Assembly: GCF_946407605.1 (NCBI RefSeq)
Contig: NZ_CAMJOS010000007.1
Coordinates: 1 to 64,000, forward strand
Reading direction: 5' to 3'
Length of the DNA stretch: 64,000 nucleotides
Source: an uncultured Prevotella sp.
GTDB taxonomy: Bacteria > Bacteroidota > Bacteroidia > Bacteroidales > Bacteroidaceae
This document shows positions 53,294 to 60,492 of this stretch, in pieces. The translations under genes and the position numbers were made by a program. The stretch's first letter is position 1. Each line of letters begins with the position of its first letter. The notes below the pieces were generated by a model that searched no databases, was not told where the DNA came from, and saw nothing but the letters and a program-made list of their open reading frames with translations.

Positions 53294-54694
53294 TTATAAG
53301 TCGCGACCAGGCTTCAGTTGTTCAGCATCGTCGAAAGTGAGGATGGCATTGCAGAGGGTGGCGGCAAGGTTAGAGCCGCCTTTTCTACCCTCAACGATAA
53401 TCTTTGGAATATCCTTGAAGGGTTTCACCATGTGTTTCGACTCCCTGACGTGTACAAATCCGACGGGGGCAGCAATGATACCAGCAGGATGGGCTTTGCC
53501 CTTACGAATCAGGTCGCATAGTTCCATGAGTGCCGTTGGTGCGTTGCCAAAGGCAAAGAGTGCATCGGGATGTTCCTCCACAGCCAGCCGGATGCCTGCC
53601 TGGGTACGGGTGATTCCCTGTGTGGCTGCCATTTCAGCTACACGTGGGTCAGACAGGTAGCACTTGGCCTCGATACCTAATCGCTGCAGAGCGCCCTTAC
53701 GGATGCCGCTGGTCACCATCGTGACATCGGTGATGATGGTGGTTAGTGTGCCGTTCTTTACCTTATTATATAATGTCTCTACAGCCAAAGAATCAGTATA
53801 GAGGATATCCTCCATGTCGAAGTCGGCAGTTGTGTGGATGGCATGTAGCAGTGCCCATTTGTGGTCGAGGGGATAGTCCTGACGCTTCAGTTCGCTGGCG
53901 ATGGTACGGAACGACTCCATCATAATCTGCTGACCTGGCTTAACGTCATTCTCTTTCTCTTCGCGGTAATAGCCGCGAGGCGTTATCATCTTACCCTCAG
54001 AAATATATGTCTGTGAGTTGCCAATCAGAATGACAGTAAACATATCGATGTCCTCTGGGTCAAAAGCGCCAAGTGTTGTGATCTTGATTTCTTCATCATC
54101 TCGACCAGCCTGACGAACATAGCCCACAGGAGTCTCTACCGAGCGGACCTGTAAGAACAGTTCCACCAGGCGATACAACTGCCAGTAGCGTCCATGCGAC
54201 TTGGGGTTATAGATGGCTGTCACGAAGTCGCCTTCTGAGGCTGCCTTGATACGCCGCTCAATAACCTCCCAGGGGGTCATCAGGTCGGAAAGCGATATGA
54301 TGCACATGTCGTGACCAATAGGTGCTCCCAACAGCGAGGCAGCCTTTTGGAATGCCGAGATACCAGGAAGCGTCACGATCTCTATGTCAGACTGACGCGC
54401 CTGCTTCATCTCATAGATAAGTGGTGCCATACCATAGATGCCTGCATCGCCAGAGGAGATAACCACAACGGTCTTCTCCTGCTCTGCCAGCGCAAAAGCC
54501 TGTTCTGCTCGTTCACGCTCTTTCTTCATGCCTGTATCTACGCACTCGCAGCCCGGCTTCAAGTATGGCTCTACAAACTGGAAGTAATACTTATAGCCTA
54601 CTACGACATCGGCCTCTCTGACGGCCTCCATCACGGCAGGAGTGATGTCCTCACGACTGCCTGGTCCTATGCCTGCAATAATTATTTTCTTCAT
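53294..54694 (-). CDS. cobJ: fused precorrin-3B C17-methyltransferase / precorrin-8X methylmutase (CobJ/CbiH-CbiC)
   Basis: Protein of 466 aa from the ATG at 54694. Residues 1-250 are CobJ/CbiH, a ring-contracting SAM methylase (GIGPGSREDITPAV, ISSGDAGIYGMA, LPGISAFQKAASLLGAP, NPKSHGR). Residues about 260-466 are CobH/CbiC, which moves the C11 methyl to C12 (HTTADFDMEDILY, DVTMVTSGI, GFVHVRESK). A longer frame begins in the divergent promoter region and was rejected. The mRNA would start only a few nt ahead of the ATG. Confidence 0.93.
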   Translation of the reverse strand: MKKIIIAGIGPGSREDITPAVMEAVREADVVVGYKYYFQFVEPYLKPGCECVDTGMKKERERAEQAFALAEQEKTVVVISSGDAGIYGMAPLIYEMKQARQSDIEIVTLPGISAFQKAASLLGAPIGHDMCIISLSDLMTPWEVIERRIKAASEGDFVTAIYNPKSHGRYWQLYRLVELFLQVRSVETPVGYVRQAGRDDEEIKITTLGAFDPEDIDMFTVILIGNSQTYISEGKMITPRGYYREEKENDVKPGQQIMMESFRTIASELKRQDYPLDHKWALLHAIHTTADFDMEDILYTDSLAVETLYNKVKNGTLTTIITDVTMVTSGIRKGALQRLGIEAKCYLSDPRVAEMAATQGITRTQAGIRLAVEEHPDALFAFGNAPTALMELCDLIRKGKAHPAGIIAAPVGFVHVRESKHMVKPFKDIPKIIVEGRKGGSNLAATLCNAILTFDDAEQLKPGRDL

Positions 54695-54702
54695 ATCTGC
54701 TG

Positions 54703-54710
54703 CAAAGATA
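54703..54710 (-). promoter_or_regulatory. promoter -7 box TATCTTTG for cobJ-cbiC
   Basis: CAAAGATA on the plus strand, 8 nt from the ATG. Divergent from 54755-54762. Confidence 0.7.
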
Positions 54711-54717
54711 TAAAAAT

Positions 54718-54745
54718 AATTGATAATTGACAATTGATAATTGAT
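54718..54745. repeat. AATTGATAATTGACAATTGATAATTGAT repeat
   Basis: Tandem ATTGA/TAATTGA units between the divergent cobJ and cobU promoters, same family as 6231-6262. Confidence 0.85.
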
Positions 54746-54754
54746 ATTTATTTG

Positions 54755-54762
54755 TATCTTTG
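54755..54762 (+). promoter_or_regulatory. promoter -7 box TATCTTTG for cobU-cobT-cobS
   Basis: TATCTTTGCGG, 27 nt before the GTG start at 54790. Confidence 0.7.
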
Positions 54763-54789
54763 CGGCATAAATCAGAAAATTATACGAAA

Positions 54790-55302
54790 GTGAAGAGGAA
54801 AATCATTCTGATAACGGGTGGTCAACGCTCAGGTAAGAGCAGTCAGGCAGAGCAGATGGCGTTAAGTCTTACGGACCATCCTGTCTATCTGGCTACGGCT
54901 CATATCTGGGATGACGAGTTTCGTGAACGGGTGCTTAAACATCAGGAGCGAAGGGGACCACAATGGACAAACATAGAAGAGGAAAAGGCCCTGAGTAAGC
55001 ATGACCTCACTGGGCGTGTGGCTGTGATAGACTGTGTGACGTTGTGGTTGACGAACCTGTTCTTCGAAGATTCTGATGAGGATAAGGCGTTAGAAACAGC
55101 GAAAGCTGAGTTCGACCGTTTCACAGAACGCGATGCAACCTATATCTTTGTGACCAACGAGATAGGCAGCGGTGGTGTGAGCGAAAATGCCCTGCAAAGG
55201 AAGTTCACCGACCTGCAAGGCTGGATGAACCAGTATATTGCCTCGAAGGCTGACGAGGTGATACTCATGGTGAGCGGCATAGCCGTAAAGGTAAAAGGGT
55301 AA
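54790..55302 (+). CDS. cobU: adenosylcobinamide kinase / adenosylcobinamide-phosphate guanylyltransferase
   Basis: Protein of 170 aa from a GTG start (KRKIILITGGQRSGKSS; P-loop GGQRSGKS). VYLATA, RRGPQW (the conserved RRxxxW region), DCVTLWLTN and EIGSGGVSENALQRKF complete the family pattern. It phosphorylates and guanylylates adenosylcobinamide in nucleotide-loop assembly. Upstream in-frame codons lie in the promoter. The last residues VKVKG and stop are made of a GTAAAGGTAAAAGGGTAA repeat. Confidence 0.94.
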   Translation: MKRKIILITGGQRSGKSSQAEQMALSLTDHPVYLATAHIWDDEFRERVLKHQERRGPQWTNIEEEKALSKHDLTGRVAVIDCVTLWLTNLFFEDSDEDKALETAKAEFDRFTERDATYIFVTNEIGSGGVSENALQRKFTDLQGWMNQYIASKADEVILMVSGIAVKVKG

Positions 55303-55306
55303 AAAA
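55284..55306. repeat. GTAAAGGTAAAAGGGTAA repeat at the cobU stop
   Basis: GTAAA/GGTAAA units at the end of cobU, giving its last residues and TAA stop. Confidence 0.65.
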
Positions 55307-55311
55307 GAAAT

Positions 55312-56358
55312 ATGAAGACATTCGATATACAAGCAACAGACAAATCGCTGCAGGCTGTCATTCAGGATAAGATTGACAACCTGAACAAACCCAAAGGCTC
55401 GCTTGGTAGGCTGGAGGAGTTGGCGATGCATATTTGTCTGATTCAGCAGACTCTGGAACCATCGTTGCAACATCCCTATCATCTGCTGTTAGGTGGTGAT
55501 CATGGCATAGAACGTGAAGGCGTGAGTGTGTCGCCACGTGAGGTGACTTGGCAACAGATGATCAACTTTACTCATGGTGGCGGAGGCGTCAATATGTTTT
55601 GTCGTCAGCATGGTTTCAAGTTACGCATCGTGGATGTGGGAGTGGACTACGACTTGAGTGATGAGCCAGGCATCATCCATCGAAAGATAGCACGTGGTAC
55701 GAAAAACTTCTTATACGGGCCCGCTATGACGGAAGAGGAGTTCAACAAGGCTATAGAGGTGGGTGCCGATCTTGTGGACGAGTGTATTTCCGAGGGATGT
55801 AATGTGCTGTGTATCGGAGAGATGGGCATCGGCAATACTTCGCCTTCCAGTATCTGGATGAGTCTGTTTGGCGATATCCCTCTGAAGGATTGCATTGGCG
55901 CAGGCGCAGGACTCGACAACGATGGTATCCGCCATAAATATGAGGTACTGACCAAGGCGTTGGAAGCCTATAAGACTTATAAAGCCAATGAGAACTGTAT
56001 ACTTCCTCTGCAATACTTTGGAGGCTTCGAGATGATTGCCGCTATTGGTGCAATGTTGCGGGCTGCTGAACATCACCTTATCATATTAGTAGACGGTTTT
56101 ATTATGACGGCATGTGCGCTGGCTGCCATTAGACTCTATCCTGCCTCGCAGGACTATATGATTTTTACCCATTGCGGCGATGAGAGTGGACATAAGATGA
56201 TGCTCGATATCATAGATGCCAAGCCGTTGCTGAACCTTGGATTAAGACTGGGTGAGGGAACAGGAGCCCTTTGTGCTTATCCTATCGTTGACAGCGCTGT
56301 ACGAATGATAAATGAAATGAATAATTTCAAAGATGCAAGAATCACAAAATACTTCTAA
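55312..56358 (+). CDS. cobT: nicotinate-nucleotide-dimethylbenzimidazole phosphoribosyltransferase
   Basis: Protein of 348 aa that activates the lower-ligand base as its riboside phosphate. NLNKPKGSLGRLEELA, the catalytic-region LLGGDHGIEREGVS, GEMGIGNTSPSS, and FGGFEMIAAIGAML are conserved. No base-synthesis gene (bluB/bza) is in the window. It overlaps cobS by 26 nt. Confidence 0.94.
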   Translation: MKTFDIQATDKSLQAVIQDKIDNLNKPKGSLGRLEELAMHICLIQQTLEPSLQHPYHLLLGGDHGIEREGVSVSPREVTWQQMINFTHGGGGVNMFCRQHGFKLRIVDVGVDYDLSDEPGIIHRKIARGTKNFLYGPAMTEEEFNKAIEVGADLVDECISEGCNVLCIGEMGIGNTSPSSIWMSLFGDIPLKDCIGAGAGLDNDGIRHKYEVLTKALEAYKTYKANENCILPLQYFGGFEMIAAIGAMLRAAEHHLIILVDGFIMTACALAAIRLYPASQDYMIFTHCGDESGHKMMLDIIDAKPLLNLGLRLGEGTGALCAYPIVDSAVRMINEMNNFKDARITKYF

Positions 56359-57118
56359 GTTCTACGACCACCTCTGGGCGGCATTCATCTTCTTCACGCG
56401 TCTGCCTTTCTGGCGAGTATATCAGCCGCCCAAGTCATCATATGCCGCTGTGGTGGAATGGTGGCCACTCACAGGCTGGTTCATTGGTGGTGCGATGGCT
56501 GCCACCCTCTATTATGGCGCTATGGTGATGCCCTATGCCGTCGCCGTCATTGCCGCTATCGTCATTCGTCTACTCATCACAGGAGCCCTCCACGAAGACG
56601 GACTCGCCGATTTCTTCGATGGCTTTGGCGGTGGGGGCTCAGACCGTCAGAGAATCCTCGACATCATGAAGGATTCACATATCGGCACCTATGGCGTATT
56701 AAGTCTCATCCTCTACATTGCTCTCTTAGTGTTCGCACTCATCTCGATGTCACCCAAGATAGCTGCGCTAACCATCCTTGCCGCCAATCCATTTAGTAAG
56801 ATGATTACGAGTATCATGGTCGTCATGATGCCCTATGCCAGAACGGAAGAGACAGCCAAGAACAAGACGGTATATAGGACTATTGATTGGAAAGCAGGTA
56901 TCAGTCTCTGTATTCAGGGCTTGTTGCCGCTAATAGCATTCCTATGGTATACAGGATTATCATGGGTGATGATTATCGTCGTGCCCTGCTTGGTGACGTG
57001 CTTACTTTGTTGGCTGATATGGCGCCGACTTCGAGGCTATACTGGAGACTGTTGTGGTGCCGTCTGTCTGCTAAGCGAATTATCGTTTTACTTGACGGTC
57101 TGCGCTTTAGTGGCATAA
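56333..57118 (+). CDS. cobS: adenosylcobinamide-GDP ribazoletransferase (cobalamin synthase)
   Basis: Integral membrane protein of 261 aa, with about six hydrophobic segments. The family block LHEDGLADFFDGFGGG, with its Asp-rich metal site, and the N-terminal FFTRLPFWR are present. It joins the activated base to adenosylcobinamide-GDP. The last 12 nt overlap the 3' end of the convergent cbiB gene. Confidence 0.94.
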   Translation: MQESQNTSKFYDHLWAAFIFFTRLPFWRVYQPPKSSYAAVVEWWPLTGWFIGGAMAATLYYGAMVMPYAVAVIAAIVIRLLITGALHEDGLADFFDGFGGGGSDRQRILDIMKDSHIGTYGVLSLILYIALLVFALISMSPKIAALTILAANPFSKMITSIMVVMMPYARTEETAKNKTVYRTIDWKAGISLCIQGLLPLIAFLWYTGLSWVMIIVVPCLVTCLLCWLIWRRLRGYTGDCCGAVCLLSELSFYLTVCALVA

Positions 57119-58066
57119 CCACAAGCTAAGAGCTGTGAGTACAACCATCAACACTTCTGCCGTTCTATTGATGCGAACGGCTTTTTTCATGTCTTCTGTG
57201 GTGAGTGGACGTTCGTTCTCCCCAATATAGGGTTTGGGAAACAGTTGTCCGAAGTAATAGTGTGGCCCTCCAAAGCGACAGTTCAGGATGCCAGCAAGGG
57301 CAGCTTCTGGGTAACCGCTATTGGGCGAGGCATGGTGTCTTCCGTTCTTACGAACGAAGTTGAAAATTGAGAATTTAAAATTAAGAATTGCGTGAGGCAA
57401 CACCATGAGTAGGGCCGTCAATCGTGCTGGGATATAGTTGGCGATATCGTCGATATGTGCTGCCCAGCAGCCGAAGTCACGATAGCGTTCTGTCTTATAG
57501 CCAATCATCGAGTCGAGGGTGTTCACCATCTTATAGGCCAACATGCCTGGCACGCCAATGATGGCGAACCAGAACAGGGGCGCGATGACACCGTCGCTCA
57601 GGTTCTCGGCGAGGGTCTCCAAGGCAGCCGTCCTCACCTCCTGAGCCGAGAGCTCTGAGGTGTCGCGTCCTACGATTCGTGCCACTTGCTTGCGTCCCTC
57701 TTCCAACGAACGATCTACGGCACGAAACACCTCCCTGACCTCACGAATCAAGGTGGTTCCTGCTAGACAGTAGAAAATGATAATGGAATCAAAGACCCAC
57801 TCCCAACCCCTCCCTGTAATGGAGGGGAGTAAATAGATGTAATGACGGATAAGATAAGTGGCTGCATATACAAATACAATGAGACCAACGGCAACGAGGG
57901 CTCCCTTGAGTTGTCGATGATTCCCTTTGTTTAATCTGTGATCGAAGAAAGCGATGGTTTTGCCAAACCACACCACAGGGTGGGGCAGTCTGGCTGGGTC
58001 GCCAAAGAGAAGGTCGAGCAGCCAACCTACAAGCAGGGATACTATGGCGACGATGCAGCTATCCAT
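57107..58066 (-). CDS. cbiB: adenosylcobinamide-phosphate synthase (CbiB/CobD)
   Basis: Membrane protein of 319 aa that attaches the aminopropanol phosphate arm. N-terminal LLVGWLLDLLFGDPARLPHPVVWFG and the later RTAALETLAENLSDGVIAPLF plus LDSMIGYKTERY are the family hallmarks. Two intergenic-type repeats are embedded: at 57793-57831 (LLPSITGRGWEWV) and at 57359-57390 (AILNFKFSIFNFV). The second makes a strongly hydrophobic insertion. It overlaps cobD upstream by 8 nt. Confidence 0.93.
   Translation of the reverse strand: MDSCIVAIVSLLVGWLLDLLFGDPARLPHPVVWFGKTIAFFDHRLNKGNHRQLKGALVAVGLIVFVYAATYLIRHYIYLLPSITGRGWEWVFDSIIIFYCLAGTTLIREVREVFRAVDRSLEEGRKQVARIVGRDTSELSAQEVRTAALETLAENLSDGVIAPLFWFAIIGVPGMLAYKMVNTLDSMIGYKTERYRDFGCWAAHIDDIANYIPARLTALLMVLPHAILNFKFSIFNFVRKNGRHHASPNSGYPEAALAGILNCRFGGPHYYFGQLFPKPYIGENERPLTTEDMKKAVRINRTAEVLMVVLTALSLWLCH
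57359..57390. repeat. TTGAAAATTGAGAATTTAAAATTAAG repeat in cbiB
   Basis: GTTGAAAATTGAGAATTT and related units, in frame, coding FKFSIFNF on the minus strand. Same vocabulary as 6231-6262 and 54718-54745. Confidence 0.8.
57793..57831. repeat. inverted CCCCTCC/GGAGGGG repeat in cbiB
   Basis: CCCCTCC (57807-57813) and GGAGGGG (57821-57827) with a 7-nt loop, preceded by CCCACTCCCAA. The sequence type is familiar from intergenic Bacteroidetes repeats. Confidence 0.8.
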
Positions 58067-59018
58067 TTGCTAAAAATTGATTAATTGCTGCAACGAGGGC
58101 ATCATTCTCTTCTGGCGTCTGGGATGCAACGCGGAAGTGACGAGCCGTAAGGCCATTGAAATTGGAAGCATCGCGAATGAGCATACGATGTTCGCGCACT
58201 AAATAATCCTTCAGTTCGGCAGCAGTACGCTTCGACAGTTTGCAAAGCATGAAGTTAGTTGATGTGCTGTCCACGGAGACTCCCTTCAAGGCTCTCAGCG
58301 ATTTGTACAACTGTAATGTCTCGTTGAGATCTGGCTTACAAGGCTTCTTGTTTTCCAGCAAGAACTTTCCTGCCTCGATGGCCAACGCATTAACAGACCA
58401 AGGGCGCAGGTTCTGGCGAAGTTTCTCTGTAAACGGTTCACGAGCCGTGATAAAGCCCAACCGCAAGCCTGGTACCCCATAGGCTTTCGTCATGGAATGA
58501 ATCTGAATAACGTTGTTCATCCTGACAGTTTCTTTGGCGCTGAGCATTGGCTGCAAGGTAGAATATTCATACGACTGGTCAATGACTACCAGGTTAAAGT
58601 TGCGTGCAAACATCTTCATCTCACTCTTCGAGTACACATGGCCATTGGGATTGTTGGGATTGCACAACCATAATGACGTCTGTTCTGGTTCTGAGTAGAA
58701 CATCTTACATGCGTCTTCGTATTCGCTAAACGTTGGTCCAAGGATAATATATTCGAAGGGGAAGGTCTGGGCAATGAGATAGATGGCCTCCGTAGCCCCA
58801 TTGGTTACGATGACCTGCTCAGGCTTGATACCCAAATGCTTGGCAATCATCTTTTCCAGCGACCATGCCTCTGGCTCTGGATAATGGCTTATCAGCTCAG
58901 GATGACTGGCAAGATGAGCCATCAAGTCCTGGTGGTCTTCGTGAACACAGATATTCGACGAGAAGTCGCTTCTGATGTCTTCGTATCTATAGGCATCGTC
59001 GCCGTGTCCCTTAATCAT
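58059..59018 (-). CDS. cobD: threonine-phosphate decarboxylase-like PLP enzyme
   Basis: Protein of 319 aa, fold type I aminotransferase. NGATEAIYLI, LCNPNNPNGH (phosphate and ring binding), VIDQSYEY and the PLP-Lys178 in IHSMTKAYGVPGLRLGF. It converts threonine phosphate to the aminopropanol phosphate used by CbiB, consistent with its position between cobQ and cbiB (8-nt overlaps on both sides). Confidence 0.9.
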   Translation of the reverse strand: MIKGHGDDAYRYEDIRSDFSSNICVHEDHQDLMAHLASHPELISHYPEPEAWSLEKMIAKHLGIKPEQVIVTNGATEAIYLIAQTFPFEYIILGPTFSEYEDACKMFYSEPEQTSLWLCNPNNPNGHVYSKSEMKMFARNFNLVVIDQSYEYSTLQPMLSAKETVRMNNVIQIHSMTKAYGVPGLRLGFITAREPFTEKLRQNLRPWSVNALAIEAGKFLLENKKPCKPDLNETLQLYKSLRALKGVSVDSTSTNFMLCKLSKRTAAELKDYLVREHRMLIRDASNFNGLTARHFRVASQTPEENDALVAAINQFLANG

Positions 59019-60492
59019 TACTTGAGAGTATTTGGTAAATTCGTTCTATATCAACATATTGTCGTACATGGGCAGCCAGCTTATCGTATTGTGTTTCTTT
59101 GAAAACTTGGGGATCCTGAGCGGAAGCAAATTTTTCACTCTTCACTTTTCCTTTTTCCCTCAAAATGTGCTCAATGACGGGGGCATTATCCAGGAAACCG
59201 TGGATATAGGTGCCGATGCAATGATCAGTCTGGAGAATTATCTCATTGGTATCGCTCACGCCCTGGTGTATCTCGTAACCCTGACACTTCTGCCCCTCAA
59301 ATTGGAAGGTGACCTGACGAGTGGTTTTCTCCTGCGTCATCGTGGTGTGGATAGGCAGCAGGCCGAGGCCAGGCAGACGCTTGATGCTGCCCTCGATGCC
59401 CTCGGGGTCTTCGACAGTCTGTCCCAACATCTGATAGCCGCCGCAGATGCCTATCACCATCTTTCCGTCTCGATGAGCCCTGAGAATGGCCTGAGCACAA
59501 CCGTTGCGTCGCAGCTCCAACAGGTCGTCGAGCGTTGACTTCGTGCCAGGCAGTATAATGATGTCGGCCTGTTCGATATCCTTGATGTTGTTGGTATAGA
59601 AGAGGTTGACGCGGGGGTCGCGCTCCAGTGTATCGAAATCGGTATAATTGCTGATATGGCGCAATAGGATGACAGCTACATTTAGTTGAGAGTTGAGAGT
59701 TGAAAGTTGAGAGTTCTTCTTAGCGAGATTGACACTATCTTCCTCGTCGATATAGATGTCTTTATAATAAGGTATGACACCCAACACAGGCACGCTGCAG
59801 ATATCCTCCAGCATTCGCCGACCCTCATCGAAAAGCCGCATGTCGCCCCTGAACTTATTGATGATGATGCCTTTGATAAGCTTGCGGTCCTCGGGCGACT
59901 GCAACATGATGCTGCCATAGACAGAGGCAAAGACGCCACCTCGATCTATATCGCCCACCAGGATGACGTCGGCCTTGGCATGTTGCGCCATCGACATGTT
60001 TACCAAGTCCCTGTCCTTCAGGTTGATTTCGGCAATGCTGCCTGCGCCCTCCATCACGATAGGGTTATAGCGCGAAGCCAGGCGATCGAAGGCGGCGTGG
60101 ACCTCAGCGCGAAAATCTGGACCAGACAGCGAGGCTCCACCTCGCTGCACACAACCTTTGCGCCAATAATCATAGGCGTCTTTGTTGCCAAGGGGTTTGC
60201 CGTTGAGCACCACCTGACTGGTATGGTCTGAGTTGGGCTTGAGCAGCAGCGGGTTCATGTCAGTATGACAGGGAATGCCTGCCGCCTCGGCCTGTACGGC
60301 CTGAGCACGACCAATCTCCAGTCCCTCTGGCGTGGCGTAAGAGTTCAGCGCCATGTTCTGCGCCTTGAAAGGGGCAGGATGATAGCCGTCCTGACGGAAG
60401 ATGCGACAGAAGGCGGCAGCCACGATGCTCTTGCCAACATCGCTGCCTGTGCCTGCGAACATGATAGGGTGAAGGTATAGTTTAGAGTTCAT
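59011..60492 (-). CDS. cobQ: cobyric acid synthase (CbiP/CobQ)
   Basis: Protein of 493 aa that amidates four side chains of adenosylcobyrinate diamide. FAGTGSDVGKS is the ATP site of the synthetase half; GDIDRGGVFASVYG is conserved. The C-terminal glutaminase domain has GTKSTLDDLLELR and CGGYQMLGQ with the nucleophile Cys. Residues from the repeat at 59685-59715 (NSQLSTLNSQL) form a likely loop ahead of the glutaminase half. It overlaps cobB by 11 nt and cobD by 8 nt. Confidence 0.93.
   Translation of the reverse strand: MNSKLYLHPIMFAGTGSDVGKSIVAAAFCRIFRQDGYHPAPFKAQNMALNSYATPEGLEIGRAQAVQAEAAGIPCHTDMNPLLLKPNSDHTSQVVLNGKPLGNKDAYDYWRKGCVQRGGASLSGPDFRAEVHAAFDRLASRYNPIVMEGAGSIAEINLKDRDLVNMSMAQHAKADVILVGDIDRGGVFASVYGSIMLQSPEDRKLIKGIIINKFRGDMRLFDEGRRMLEDICSVPVLGVIPYYKDIYIDEEDSVNLAKKNSQLSTLNSQLNVAVILLRHISNYTDFDTLERDPRVNLFYTNNIKDIEQADIIILPGTKSTLDDLLELRRNGCAQAILRAHRDGKMVIGICGGYQMLGQTVEDPEGIEGSIKRLPGLGLLPIHTTMTQEKTTRQVTFQFEGQKCQGYEIHQGVSDTNEIILQTDHCIGTYIHGFLDNAPVIEHILREKGKVKSEKFASAQDPQVFKETQYDKLAAHVRQYVDIERIYQILSSND
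59685..59715. repeat. GTTGAGAGTTGAGAGTTGAAAG repeat in cobQ
   Basis: Four 7-bp units of GTTGAGA/GTTGAAA type, in frame, encoding a Ser/Asn/Leu/Gln/Thr-rich stretch. Same family as 5422-5443 and 9241-9270. Confidence 0.9.
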
